17,840 bases of DNA from CAZYWA01 sp964650975 [NCBI: uncultured bacterium] (GTDB lineage Bacteria > JADJOY01), in contig CAZYWA010000110.1 in NCBI GenBank assembly GCA_964650975.1, forward strand, positions 1-17,840, read 5' to 3'. The translations under genes and the position numbers were made by a program. The notes below the pieces were generated by a model. The model saw only the letters and a program-made list of their open reading frames with translations, searched no databases and was not told where the DNA came from. Position 1 is the stretch's first letter, and each line of letters starts with the position of its first letter. Positions 5,281-13,451 of this stretch are shown here, one piece after another.

Positions 5281-8028
5281 TTCCGGCGCACTCCCGAGCC
5301 GCGCGGCACCGTGCGCCAGCGGCGCCACGGCAAGCTTCGCTTCGTGATCCAGAAGCACGCGGCCAGCCGCCTTCACTTCGACTTCCGTCTGGAGCTCGAT
5401 GGCGTCCTCAAGAGCTGGGCAGTGCCCAAGGGCCCGTCGCTCGATCCGGCCGACCGTCGCCTCGCCGTGGAGGTGGAAGACCATCCCCTCGATTACAGGG
5501 GCTTCGAGGGGGTGATCCCACAAGGCGAATACGGCGGGGGCACCGTGATGCTGTGGGATCGCGGCACCTGGGACGGGGGCGAGGACGCGGCGACCGCGCT
5601 TCGCAAGGGCCGTCTCGACTTCGAGCTGCACGGCGATCGCCTCCAGGGGCGCTGGATACTGGTGCGGCTGCGACAACGGGGTGGCGACAGCCATCCGAAC
5701 TGGCTTCTCATCAAACACCACGACGCCGAAGCGAGCGAAGGCGCCGCGGCCGACGTGGTGGGCCGGAATCCGACCAGCGTGTTCTCGGGTCACACGATAG
5801 ATGAGATTGCCGCCAACCGGCGGCGTCGCATCTGGCACTCGAATCGTGGGGCCAAAGGCGAGGAAAAGCCGTCGGCACGGCGGGCCGTGCTGAGGGGGAT
5901 CGACGCGCCACCGGCGAAGCGCACCTCGTCGCGATCCGTCGAGCGCGGCAGAGGCACGCGGTCCCCAGCGCGTGCCGCCGTGCCAGTCGCCGCCCTCGAC
6001 CTCCGGTCGATCAAGGGTGCGCGCCGCGCCCCGTTACCGAAGTTCGTGCCTGTCGAGCGCGCCACGCTCGTCAAGAATGTGCCCGAGGGCGACGACTGGC
6101 TCCACGAGATCAAGTTCGACGGTTACCGAGTGCTGGCGCGCCGCGACGGAAAGCGCGTCACACTCGCGAGCCGGAATCAGCAGGACTGGACCCACCGCTT
6201 CGCCTCGGTCGCCGACGCAGTGGCCGCCCTGCCCGCTGAGCGCGCACTCCTAGACGGCGAAGTCGTGGTCCTCGACGCTCATGGCGTCTCGAGCTTCGCC
6301 GCGCTGCAACAGGAGCTGAGCGCCGGTCGCGACCAGAATCTCGTCTACTACGTCTTCGACCTCCTCCATCTCGACGATCGCGACCTGACCCAGGTGCCAC
6401 TCGTGGAGCGGAAGGCGTTGCTCGAGAAGCTCCTCGCTGGCGCCGATCCCGCGCACGTCCGTCTGAGCGCGCACCAACAGGGCGCGGGTCCCGAGCTCTA
6501 CGCGCTCGCGTGTCGGCAGGTGCTCGAGGGCGTGGTGTCGAAGCGACGGGACGCGCCCTATCGCGGTGGCAAGGGACACGACTGGGTGAAGACCAAGTGT
6601 CTCGATCGGCAGGAGATGGTGATCAGCGGATTCACGGAACCTTCCGGTAGCCGGCAGGGCTTCGGCGCGCTGCTGCTCGGATACTTCGAGAAACGACGAA
6701 CGCTGGTCTACGCGGGCCGCGTCGGCACCGGATTCAGCGATGAGGTCCTGCGGGACCTCCACCGCAAGCTTCGGCGCATCGAGCGCGCCACCGCTCCGTT
6801 TCGCAACCCACCCAGCGAGCGCAACGTCCACTGGGTGGAACCGACGCTGGTCGCGGAGGTCGAGTTCACGGAGTGGACGCGCGACGGTCTGCTTCGCCAT
6901 CCGGTGTTCCTCGGTTTGCGTGAGGACAAACCCGCGACCGACGTGGTGCGCGAGCGCGCCGACCCCAGGGCCGACAGCGAGGAGACCGAGACCCAGATGG
7001 AAACGCAGACCAAATCGACCGCGACCGCCCCTGCGCCAGGGCGCTCGCGCCGCCGTGCGCCTGCACCGCGGGGTCGCGCCCTCGAGCCGCGGGGCCGCGC
7101 GCCCGAGCGCCCGGCCGCAACCACGTCCCGCAGCGACGCGGACGTCGTCGCCGGGGTGCGGCTCACCCATCCCGGCCGCATCCTTTACCCCGACCAAGGC
7201 CGTACCAAGCTGGAGGTGGCGCGGTACTACGAGCAGGTCGCACCGTTGGTGCTGCCGCACGTCACGGGACGCCTGTTGATGCTCAAGCGCTGCCCGGAAG
7301 GCGTGGGCGGCGGGTGCTTTTTTCAGAAGCACGCGACGGAGTCGACGCCGACAGGCGTGCACCGCGTGAAACTTGGCGAGGGCGGTGTCACGCGGGAGTA
7401 CATCGCCATCGAAGACCTCGCCGGCCTGGTGTTGCTGGTTCAGATGGGCACGCTCGAGATCCACGGCTGGGGATCGAGGGTCGAGCGCATCGAGAATCCC
7501 GACCTTCTGGTCTTCGACCTCGACCCCGCACCCGACGTGAAATGGCCCGCCGTAGTGAGCGCGGCGCGTGAGCTCAGAAAGCGCCTCGCGGATCTCGGTC
7601 TCGTGTCGTTCGTGAAAACCACCGGAGGGAAGGGCCTGCACGTCGTGGTGCCGATCGCCACCAAGCTCGGGTGGGACGAGGTCAAGGCGTTCTGCCGGAA
7701 TCTCGCGGAAGCAATGGTGCGCGAGGCTCCCGACAAGTACCTGAGCAAGGCGTCGCTTGCGGCGCGCAAGGGAAAGATCTTCATCGATTGGCTCCGGAAT
7801 GGCCGCGGTGCCACCGCGGTGGTGCCCTACTCGACGCGCTCCTCGGCGCGCGCGCCGATCGCGACGCCGGTGGACTGGAGCGAGCTCGCGCGGGTGCAGT
7901 CCGATCAGTTCGATCTCGCGAACATCGCGCGACGGGTCGCGGGTGGCCGCGACCCGTGGGCGTCGTTTCGATCCACCCGGCAGACCCTCGAGCCTGCCGC
8001 CCGCAAGCTGACCCGCGCGACTGGGTAG
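5248..8028 (+). CDS. ligD: Multifunctional ATP-dependent DNA ligase LigD (phosphoesterase-ligase-polymerase)
   Basis: The 926-residue product has the three NHEJ LigD modules in phosphoesterase, ligase, polymerase order. The 3'-phosphoesterase domain (about 1-175) has HFDFRLELDG with His43 and Asp51, VEDHPLDY with His79, and GVIPQGEYGGG. The ligase (about 260-560) has the nucleotidyl-Lys motif HEIKFDGYR (Lys289), LLDGEVVVLD, LEGVVSKRRDAPYRGG and WVKTKC. A basic Pro/Arg linker (about 575-630) precedes the primase-like polymerase (about 635-915), with LTHPGRILYP, metal-binding FDLDP (Asp757, Asp759), TTGGKGLHVVVP and IFIDWLRN. All key residues are present and the frame is unbroken, so it should be active. 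The family trims 3' ends, fills them (often with ribonucleotides) and seals double-strand breaks with Ku. No Ku gene is in the window. ATG 5248 is chosen because homologues begin close to LTEYxRKRxF; the upstream SD is weak. Confidence 0.96.
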   Translation: MSLTEYVRKRNFRRTPEPRGTVRQRRHGKLRFVIQKHAASRLHFDFRLELDGVLKSWAVPKGPSLDPADRRLAVEVEDHPLDYRGFEGVIPQGEYGGGTVMLWDRGTWDGGEDAATALRKGRLDFELHGDRLQGRWILVRLRQRGGDSHPNWLLIKHHDAEASEGAAADVVGRNPTSVFSGHTIDEIAANRRRRIWHSNRGAKGEEKPSARRAVLRGIDAPPAKRTSSRSVERGRGTRSPARAAVPVAALDLRSIKGARRAPLPKFVPVERATLVKNVPEGDDWLHEIKFDGYRVLARRDGKRVTLASRNQQDWTHRFASVADAVAALPAERALLDGEVVVLDAHGVSSFAALQQELSAGRDQNLVYYVFDLLHLDDRDLTQVPLVERKALLEKLLAGADPAHVRLSAHQQGAGPELYALACRQVLEGVVSKRRDAPYRGGKGHDWVKTKCLDRQEMVISGFTEPSGSRQGFGALLLGYFEKRRTLVYAGRVGTGFSDEVLRDLHRKLRRIERATAPFRNPPSERNVHWVEPTLVAEVEFTEWTRDGLLRHPVFLGLREDKPATDVVRERADPRADSEETETQMETQTKSTATAPAPGRSRRRAPAPRGRALEPRGRAPERPAATTSRSDADVVAGVRLTHPGRILYPDQGRTKLEVARYYEQVAPLVLPHVTGRLLMLKRCPEGVGGGCFFQKHATESTPTGVHRVKLGEGGVTREYIAIEDLAGLVLLVQMGTLEIHGWGSRVERIENPDLLVFDLDPAPDVKWPAVVSAARELRKRLADLGLVSFVKTTGGKGLHVVVPIATKLGWDEVKAFCRNLAEAMVREAPDKYLSKASLAARKGKIFIDWLRNGRGATAVVPYSTRSSARAPIATPVDWSELARVQSDQFDLANIARRVAGGRDPWASFRSTRQTLEPAARKLTRATG
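7066..7107 (+). repeat. 21-bp imperfect tandem repeat in the LigD linker
   Basis: Two adjacent 21-base units (7066-7086 and 7087-7107) match at 18 positions and encode PRGRALE and PRGRAPE. They lie in the basic, proline-rich linker between the ligase and polymerase domains, a part free to vary in length. Confidence 0.75.
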
Positions 8029-8045
8029 GTCCCCAATCCGAGACA

Positions 8046-8063
8046 GCTTGCCGGCCGGCGAGC
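8046..8063. terminator. Hairpin downstream of ligD
   Basis: GCTTGCCGG directly followed by CCGGCGAGC is a 9+9 inverted repeat with one G-T wobble, 18 nt after the ligD stop. It is G-rich on its 3' side with no T-run. The position is right for a terminator, but the form is not canonical and a 4-base loop must open from the centre. Confidence 0.3.
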
Positions 8064-8711
8064 GAGGGGGGCTCGGGGGGAGGTGCGCGACGCGTTGTCG
8101 CTACCCACCCCCGGATCCTTGATGGCGCCGCCTGGCCGCTCGTATCGTGCGGGTAAGTCGCATCGGGACTCTGCGTGGGATGGTGGCGGCATCGATTTCG
8201 ACCGTCGATTTAGACCTTGGAGCATCGGCGGGGGTCGCGGTCGCAAGTGCGCCCTCGTGATCGTCCGACGAAGCCGGTGTCGTCTGCGATCTCGAAACCG
8301 TTTGGCAGCAGGCGAGCCGCCCCACACTCATGGAGCGGAAGTGCGGTGCATGGTTTCTCGGTACACCCCAAGGCCGACTTCTTCACCCTGTACCTGCACG
8401 GACAATCCGGCGACCCGAAGTGGGCGTGCTGGCGGCTGCCGTCGAATCGCGTCCCATCTTCGGAGCGGGCGACCCGTGGTCCGCGATAGCAGACCAGACC
8501 CGCGGGCACGAATCTTGCGCATCCTCGCCCGAAGCCGTTTAGGCGAGAGTGAGAGGTGCGGCGCCCGACACGGGCGGAAGCCTCTACAAAGCGCGCCCCC
8601 TATTCGCGAGATCGACGCGTAACGCCGTCAACAGCCCAAGCCGGAGAAACGATGCATGGCGCTGCTTCAGGCGCTTTAGTCGGCGCTTTGTGCGTGCGGT
8701 AGTTGTCCAGG
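8064..8711. other. Gap after ligD, one coding-like patch
   Basis: No gene is supported. In the plus frame around 8340-8460 the reading VHPKADFFTLYLHGQSGDPK and KWACWRLPSNRVP has G/C-rich third positions and protein-like composition. A neighbouring frame reads IFGAGDPWSAIADQTRGHES just after it. Together they may be the remains of one frameshifted gene of unknown family. The rest (8064-8330 and 8540-8711) shows nothing. In particular no piece of Ku was recognised on either strand. Confidence 0.35.
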
Positions 8712-8813
8712 ACGCAGGTTGCCGCGCACCTCGGGATGACGATGCAGACCGTCGGCAAGTGGCGTGCTCACTTCACCTCGACTTGGGCGCTCGCGCTGCG
8801 CGATGCTGAGTAA
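8712..8813 (+). pseudogene. IS630-type transposase helix-turn-helix fragment
   Basis: The plus frame reads TQVAAHLGMTMQTVGKWRAHF, followed by 12 unrelated residues and TAA 8811-8813. This matches the N-terminal helix-turn-helix of IS630-family transposases (pattern VAxxLGVSxxTVGKWRxRF). A stop lies a few codons upstream in the same frame, and the DDE domain that should follow is absent. So only about 21 codons of the transposase survive. It sits immediately before the Nramp fragment and may mark the event that truncated it. Confidence 0.55.
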
Positions 8814-9114
8814 ACTCGGGTTAACCGCCGCGGTGACCCAAACGGACGGAATACTCGGCGTTCGCGCCGGGATCTCAGGGTTTCTGGCCCGACTGGGTCC
8901 GGGTTGGATCACCGGTGCAGCGGACGACGGTCCGAGAGCGGCATCGCCACCTATCAGGCAGGCGGGGGGGCCCTTCGGGTTCGGACTGTTCTGGAACGCT
9001 GTCCCGTGGAAGGATCGCGCTTCATGGCGGTCTGTACCAACGAAGCACCCAATCGAACGGCTTCCAAGCCGGCTGGCTCGCAGCACGAATTTGCACCGAG
9101 CGATGGAGGGGTAG
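8806..9114 (+). pseudogene. Nramp-family metal transporter, N-terminal fragment with frameshifts
   Basis: ATG 8806 opens a frame that reaches FLARLGPGWITGAADDGP, closely matching the conserved first helix of Nramp Mn/Fe transporters (GPGLITGAADDDPSGIATYSQAG). The next motif is in a different frame, SGIATYQAG (about 8937-8963). The original frame then returns as AGGPFGFGLFW (about 8960-8993). So two compensating indels scramble about 12 codons inside the metal-binding helix 1 region. After LFW nothing resembles the rest of the roughly 400-residue transporter: ten helices are missing and the frame ends at TAG 9112-9114. It cannot transport metal. The IS630 scrap directly upstream and the DUF2127 gene directly downstream bound it. 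Confidence 0.65.
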
Positions 9115-9701
9115 TGATCGCTCCAACGAGAGTCATCATTCGCGAAGGCTCGGCTCGAGACAGCGGCGTCGCTCAGCAGGGCGCTGGCCGAACGGGATCA
9201 GCTGCGGATCGTGCTGAGCGAGACCGAATGCTTCAGGTCATCGCGGTTTTCAAGATCTTCAAGTCGGTTCTTCTGGTAGCCGTGGGTCTGGGTGCCCTCA
9301 AGATCATCCAGCCCGGCGTGGCCAATCGGGCCGGGATGTGGCTCGACGTGGTGTTATCTGGAGTCGCCCGCGATCAGATGCAAAACCTGCTTGCGCGTGC
9401 TATTCGCACGGCCCCGACCAAGATCGCGGCCATGGGGGTAGGTGCTTTCATCTATGCCGCGCTCTTCGCAGTCGAAGGAGTCGGCCTATGGCTTCATCGG
9501 CGGTGGGCGGAGTACCTCACCATTGGAGCGGCGGTTTCCTTCTTGCCGTTCGAGGTCTTCGAGCTCGTGAAGAAACCGACCGGGACCAAAGTCTCCGCTC
9601 TGATTCTGAACCTGGCGATCGTCGGGTACTTGCTTATTCGGCTACGGCGCCATCGTCATGACGGACGCGGTCGAGAGCAATGCCCCCCGGCCGCGTCGTG
9701 A
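9114..9701 (+). CDS. DUF2127 family membrane protein
   Basis: The conserved part begins ERDRMLQVIAVFKIFK, followed by a first membrane helix (SVLLVAVGLGALKII). It continues with a loop containing WLDVV and DQMQNLLARAIRTAP, a second helix (GAFIYAALFAVEGVGLWL), HRRWAEYLTIGAAVSFLPFE with a third helix, FELVKKPTGTKVSA, and a fourth helix (LILNLAIVGYLLIRL). This is the usual layout of DUF2127, small inner-membrane proteins of unknown biochemical role. Length from GTG 9114 is 195 residues. That start has GGAGGG at 9105-9110, close to the codon; ATG 9228 is an alternative but would leave only MLQ before the core and has no clear SD. The frame is open further upstream (to 8904), but that part overlaps the Nramp debris and is not conserved. 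Convergent with the esterase gene. Confidence 0.85.
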   Translation: MIAPTRVIIREGSARDSGVAQQGAGRTGSAADRAERDRMLQVIAVFKIFKSVLLVAVGLGALKIIQPGVANRAGMWLDVVLSGVARDQMQNLLARAIRTAPTKIAAMGVGAFIYAALFAVEGVGLWLHRRWAEYLTIGAAVSFLPFEVFELVKKPTGTKVSALILNLAIVGYLLIRLRRHRHDGRGREQCPPAAS

Positions 9702-10896
9702 TCGACGAGGCGTGGGGTGGTGCGCGCCCTGGAGTCGCCATCCTCGATGCGAGACACCGCTGTCCGAGGAGTGGGGGAAGTCGCCTCTCGCCGCTACGGC
9801 TTCTTGGGATGCGCGGTGAAGAAGCCCCACAACACCTGTAACGCGTCGAGGTTGGCCTAGGCCTTCCCCACCCAGTGGGCGAGCAACCATCCACCAGCCC
9901 GTTGGGCGGCCAGGTGTGGCCGCCGCCGGCGATCGTGTAGAGCACCGCAGCGCCGTCCTTGCAGCCTTCGTAGGCGAGCTCGCTTACCGAGGTGCCGTCC
10001 TGCTGCGCGACGGGCGACGAGGTCTTCCGTGGCTCGTCGGCGCAGAGTGCCTGCGCGGCCCAGAACTTCACGAGGTCGGCTTGCGAGTCGAGCGCGCCGC
10101 CGACGCCCTGGTGGTTCTTGTAGGCCTCCTCGCCGCCTTGGATGGGAATGAATGAGTTGGCGTCGCCGATGATCGACACCACGCTCACCGGCGCCACCGG
10201 AGTGCAGGCGGCGCGATGACGGCTCGCCACGGAGCCAGCGACGACGCCGACCGCGGCGAAGAGATCGCTCAGGTCGCATGCGAGGCGGGCCGCGAAGATC
10301 GCGCCGTTCGAGAGCCCTGCGGCGTAGATGCGATTCGAGTCGACGGGAACCTTGTCGCGCAACCGGTCGTAGATCATCCGCACCAGCTTCACATCGTCGA
10401 TGCCTCCGCTCCGCCTTGGTGGTGCCGCCGCCGTCGTCCAGCTCGCATCGACTCCCTCCGGATACACAACCAGGAAACCGTCGCGGTCGGCGAGTCGATC
10501 GAAGCCGGTGAGCTCGGCTTGCTGGCGGGCGCTCCCGTGCGCGCCGTGGAAGCTGAACACGCGCCCGTGCGTTCCCGAGCCCTCGAGCCCGGGCGGCATG
10601 TGGATGCGATACCTGCGCTCGCCAGGGCTTGCGCAACAAAAGCCGAAGCACTTCGCGTCAATTCGTGCCTGCCGGTACGGCCCCGGCCGCGCGGGATCTA
10701 CAATTCGCAAATGGATCGGCAGAGCTCCCGACGTGCATAGATCGCGGACGAGGGTGGCGTCGAGAGCCTGGCGCGCGGCGGGGGTCGGCGGTCGCGAAGC
10801 AGCGCCGACCGGTGCTAGTCGCGAGGGTCGAAATCGCCCGCTCGACACTCCGTGGCAAGCCACGCTCCCCCCCGGGCCGTCGCTCCATTTGGGCAC
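9634..10896 (-). CDS. LpqC-type polyhydroxybutyrate depolymerase/esterase with frameshifted C-terminus
   Basis: The central part is an alpha/beta-hydrolase of the LpqC/PHB depolymerase family. It has GERRYRIHMPPGLEG, oxyanion region FSFHGAHGSA, nucleophile elbow GLSNGA (Ser), VSIIGDANSFIP (acid) and GGGHTWP (His), so the catalytic triad is present. Members hydrolyse polyester or aryl ester substrates and are usually exported. After HTWPPNG (about 9900) the family tail moves to another frame, GGWLLAHWVGKA, meets an in-frame TAG at 9857-9859, and continues ANLDALQVLWGFFTAHPKKP to TAG 9794-9796. The frame given here instead runs on to 9634 as an unrelated Arg/Pro tail overlapping DUF2127. The N-terminus is also uncertain: no signal peptide is readable and ATG 10896 gives a long unlike-family leader; TTG 10710 is another option. 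Probably a decaying gene, or one with an altered tail. Last in the minus-strand run after polX. Confidence 0.7.
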   Translation of the reverse strand: MPKWSDGPGGSVACHGVSSGRFRPSRLAPVGAASRPPTPAARQALDATLVRDLCTSGALPIHLRIVDPARPGPYRQARIDAKCFGFCCASPGERRYRIHMPPGLEGSGTHGRVFSFHGAHGSARQQAELTGFDRLADRDGFLVVYPEGVDASWTTAAAPPRRSGGIDDVKLVRMIYDRLRDKVPVDSNRIYAAGLSNGAIFAARLACDLSDLFAAVGVVAGSVASRHRAACTPVAPVSVVSIIGDANSFIPIQGGEEAYKNHQGVGGALDSQADLVKFWAAQALCADEPRKTSSPVAQQDGTSVSELAYEGCKDGAAVLYTIAGGGHTWPPNGLVDGCSPTGWGRPRPTSTRYRCCGASSPRIPRSRSGERRLPPLLGQRCLASRMATPGRAPPHASSITTRPGGIALDRVRHDDGAVAE

Positions 10897-11004
10897 GCTG
10901 GGGGATCGCCACGAAGTCGATCCGCGGCGATCTGCGCCTGGATAACGCGACGCTCGCGATCCTCGAGGCCGTGGCGCGTCCAGTGCGGCGCGCCGCCCTC
11001 GCGG

Positions 11005-12693
11005 TCATGGCCGGACAGCAGCGCGAAACGCTTCGGCGGGGAGCGCGTTCAGGACCTCGCGCCGCCGGACTCCCGCGCGCCGGGCGAGCGCCACGCCGTA
11101 TTCGAGGTGATCCAGGCCGGTCACGGAGTGCGCATCGGTCGAGATCACGAACGGAATCGAGCGCCGCCGCGCCTCGCGTGCCCAACGCGGTTCGAGGTCG
11201 AGACGCGAAGGGTCGCCGTTCAACTCGACCGCGCCCCGCGATTCCGCGAGCGCATCCAGGATCTCGGGCACGCCGCACTCGATCGGCTGGCGCCGCATCA
11301 CCAGCCGGCCGAGCCCGTGGCCCCAAATCTTGAAGATTGGCTCTCGCATCGCGGTGACCAGCCGTTCGGTCATCTGGTCCTCGTCGAGCTTGAAGCGCGC
11401 GTGGATGCTGGCGATGACGACGTCGAGGCTGCGCAGCACGCTAGACGCGTAGTCGAGGTGTCCGTCGCGGCGGATGTCGGACTCGGTGCCACGCAGCACG
11501 TCGATCGGAAGCGCCGCGCGAGATCGGTCGATCTCGCTCCACTGGGCGCGCAATCGCGCCTCGTCGAGCCCATTGGCGTAGTGGGCGCTCGGCGAGTGAT
11601 CGGTGATCGTGATGAACTCGAGCCCGCGGTCGGCCGCTCCGCGCGCCATCTCCTCGACGGTCGCGACTCCGTCCGAGTAGTCGGTGTGGCAGTGAACGGC
11701 GCCGCGCACGTCCTCGACGCGCACCAGGTCGTCGAATCGCTCGCCGGGGCGCGCCGCCTCGATCTCGCCTTCGTCCTCGCGTAGCTCAGGAGGAACGAAG
11801 GGCAGGCCGAGCGCCGCGTAGATCTCGCCCTCGGTCCGCGCGCCCCGCAATGAGCGAGGTGCGGCGAGCTTCTTGACGTGCCGCTCGGCGCCGGTGGTGA
11901 CGAAAGTGGCCCATGCCCGGTAGCGCCGCGCGGTCATGTGAAGCGTCGCCGAAAGGCCATCGACGAGCGCCACTTCCATGCGGTCACTGATTCGTTCCGT
12001 CACTCGCGCCACCCGGGGCGCCGAGGCGAAGCGCTCGAAGGACGCATCGCGCCGCCAGGCGAGATCGTGGTCGGACAAGGTCGCGAGTAGCTCGATCCGC
12101 TCGATCACGTCGCGCCAGCGCCGCAGCTCCCCGACCGGCTCGACCCACTGCGCGATCCCGGCGCTCGCGAGGTGGTCGATCAGTCCCGCCGCGATCGCGC
12201 GCGCGTCCGCGAGTCGCAGCCGCTGCGGTTCGATCGGCCGCGCCACCGCCCGGGCCAGCGCCCGCTCGCTCTTCACGCCGAAACCTCGCAACGCGCGGAT
12301 CCGGCCCGCCGCGAGCGCATCGCGCAGCTCGTCAATGCTGCCGATGCCGAGCTCCTGACAAAGCGTGCGAATCTTCCGCGGACCCAAACCCGGGACGCGC
12401 ATCAGCTCGCCGGCCCCGGGGCCGTGCTCTTCGCGCAGCCGGGCCAGCAGCCGCGATTCGCCGGTCTCGAGAATCTCGGTCACGACCGCAGCGATCGACG
12501 GACCGATCCCCGGGATGTCCGTCAGCCGGTTCTCGCTGGCAAGCGACGGCAGCCGGTCGCCGAGCGCCGCGCTCGCCTTAGCGGCTCGGTCGTACGCGAG
12601 CGCGCGAAACCGGCTGCCGCCGCCGAGGGTCAGGGCTCGCGCGATCTGGCGTAGCGCTGCCGAGACACCGTAGCGGTCATCTTCGATGGACAT
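11005..12693 (-). CDS. polX: PolX-family protein with PHP exonuclease; polymerase active site lost
   Basis: A 562-residue protein of bacterial PolX length and order. Helix-hairpin-helix motifs (LTDIPGIGPSIAAVV, LMRVPGLGPRKIRTL, IRALRGFGVKSERAL) cover about 1-150, the nucleotidyltransferase fold about 160-320 and the PHP domain about 330-555. PHP metal ligands are intact: VHCHTDYSDG, TITDHSPS, GTESDI, ASIHARF, GHGLGR and STDAHS. The polymerase core is not: the usual GSxRRxxxxxGDxD reads GELRRWRDVIERIEL, and the third carboxylate (normally VDLRVV) aligns with Ala. All three catalytic Asp are therefore missing. The expected activity is 3'-5' exonuclease or phosphatase action on gapped or damaged DNA ends, not synthesis. 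The ATG at 12693 overlaps the end of the HAD gene by 17 nt, so translation is probably coupled. Fold assignment is strong; loss of polymerase activity is inferred from motifs. Confidence 0.92.
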   Translation of the reverse strand: MSIEDDRYGVSAALRQIARALTLGGGSRFRALAYDRAAKASAALGDRLPSLASENRLTDIPGIGPSIAAVVTEILETGESRLLARLREEHGPGAGELMRVPGLGPRKIRTLCQELGIGSIDELRDALAAGRIRALRGFGVKSERALARAVARPIEPQRLRLADARAIAAGLIDHLASAGIAQWVEPVGELRRWRDVIERIELLATLSDHDLAWRRDASFERFASAPRVARVTERISDRMEVALVDGLSATLHMTARRYRAWATFVTTGAERHVKKLAAPRSLRGARTEGEIYAALGLPFVPPELREDEGEIEAARPGERFDDLVRVEDVRGAVHCHTDYSDGVATVEEMARGAADRGLEFITITDHSPSAHYANGLDEARLRAQWSEIDRSRAALPIDVLRGTESDIRRDGHLDYASSVLRSLDVVIASIHARFKLDEDQMTERLVTAMREPIFKIWGHGLGRLVMRRQPIECGVPEILDALAESRGAVELNGDPSRLDLEPRWAREARRRSIPFVISTDAHSVTGLDHLEYGVALARRAGVRRREVLNALPAEAFRAAVRP

Positions 12694-13375
12694 GTGCGGC
12701 CCGCCGGTGTCGGGTCGCGGCGAGCTTCGACTGGTCTAGCCGGACGAGCAAGTGGTGCGGTCCGTCGTAGATCTCGACCGCTCCCCGCAGCGACGCGTCG
12801 CTCGAGCCACCGCAACGAAACGCGATCATGTCGACGCCGCACGCGCGAGCGGCGGCGAGATCGTACGCCGTATCTCCGAGCAGGACGGTGGCCGTGGCCT
12901 TCGAGTCGGCACGCTCGAGTGCCGCCCGCACGATGTCGGGATCCGGTTTCGATCGATCGACGTCATCCGACGAGGTCGCGCCGGCGATCAGGTCTCTGGC
13001 TCCGAGAAGGCCCAGCAATGCCGAGAGCTCCTCCCTCTTGGCGGACGTCGCCACTACCAATTCGAGCCCTCGGGCACGCAGCTCGAGGAGGAGCGCACCG
13101 GCGGACGGAAATGGACGGAGATGGGGCAGGTACCGCTCGAGAAAGAGCTTGGATCGGCGCTGGTTGATCGTCCGACCGATGTCGGATGTCTCCGAGATCC
13201 CGGCGACGGCGGGCAACAAATGGTCAGCTCCCATACCGATGAAGGGCCGAACTCGCCCGAAGGTCACGAATCGACCCACTGCGCGGAACGCGTCCACCCA
13301 TGCCCGAGCATGAGCGTCGTTGCTGTCGATCAGCGTTCCGTCGAGGTCGAGCAGCACACTCCGATAGGTGCTCAT
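12677..13375 (-). CDS. HAD-superfamily phosphatase (phosphoglycolate phosphatase/beta-phosphoglucomutase-like)
   Basis: A 232-residue protein with all four HAD motifs: I, LLDLDGTLIDSND (nucleophile Asp10, Asp12); II, VVATSAKREEL; III, SKPDPDIV; IV, LLGDTAYDLAAARACG. A helical cap (about 20-90) lies between motifs I and II, as in subclass I enzymes that act on small phosphorylated metabolites such as phosphoglycolate or sugar phosphates. Substrate cannot be told from sequence. Start ATG 13375 is chosen because the HAD fold begins eight residues later. The open frame extends to 13534, but that part is Arg/Ala/Pro-rich, unconserved and overlaps the next gene. The 3' end overlaps polX. A link to clearing phosphoglycolate from damaged DNA ends is possible but speculative. 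Confidence 0.9.
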   Translation of the reverse strand: MSTYRSVLLDLDGTLIDSNDAHARAWVDAFRAVGRFVTFGRVRPFIGMGADHLLPAVAGISETSDIGRTINQRRSKLFLERYLPHLRPFPSAGALLLELRARGLELVVATSAKREELSALLGLLGARDLIAGATSSDDVDRSKPDPDIVRAALERADSKATATVLLGDTAYDLAAARACGVDMIAFRCGGSSDASLRGAVEIYDGPHHLLVRLDQSKLAATRHRRAAHVHRR

Positions 13376-13451
13376 CGGTCGTCCAAGAGTCGCCGTGACT
13401 GGTTCAGTGGACGATGCGAGCCCGGGCCTGCGACCGGCCGCGCGAGGCCGG

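Noticed and set aside
6250-7641. 463-residue open frame antisense to ligD
   Set aside because: It is the mirror of a GC-rich gene with all LigD motifs on the plus strand; its own sequence has no recognisable domain and no RBS.
8029-8711. A Ku gene next to ligD
   Set aside because: No Ku-like motif in any frame of this gap; the one coding-like patch (8340-8460) does not resemble Ku.
10852-11784. 310-residue plus-strand open frame opposite polX
   Set aside because: Antisense shadow of the PHP domain; low-complexity Arg/His composition and no conserved motif.
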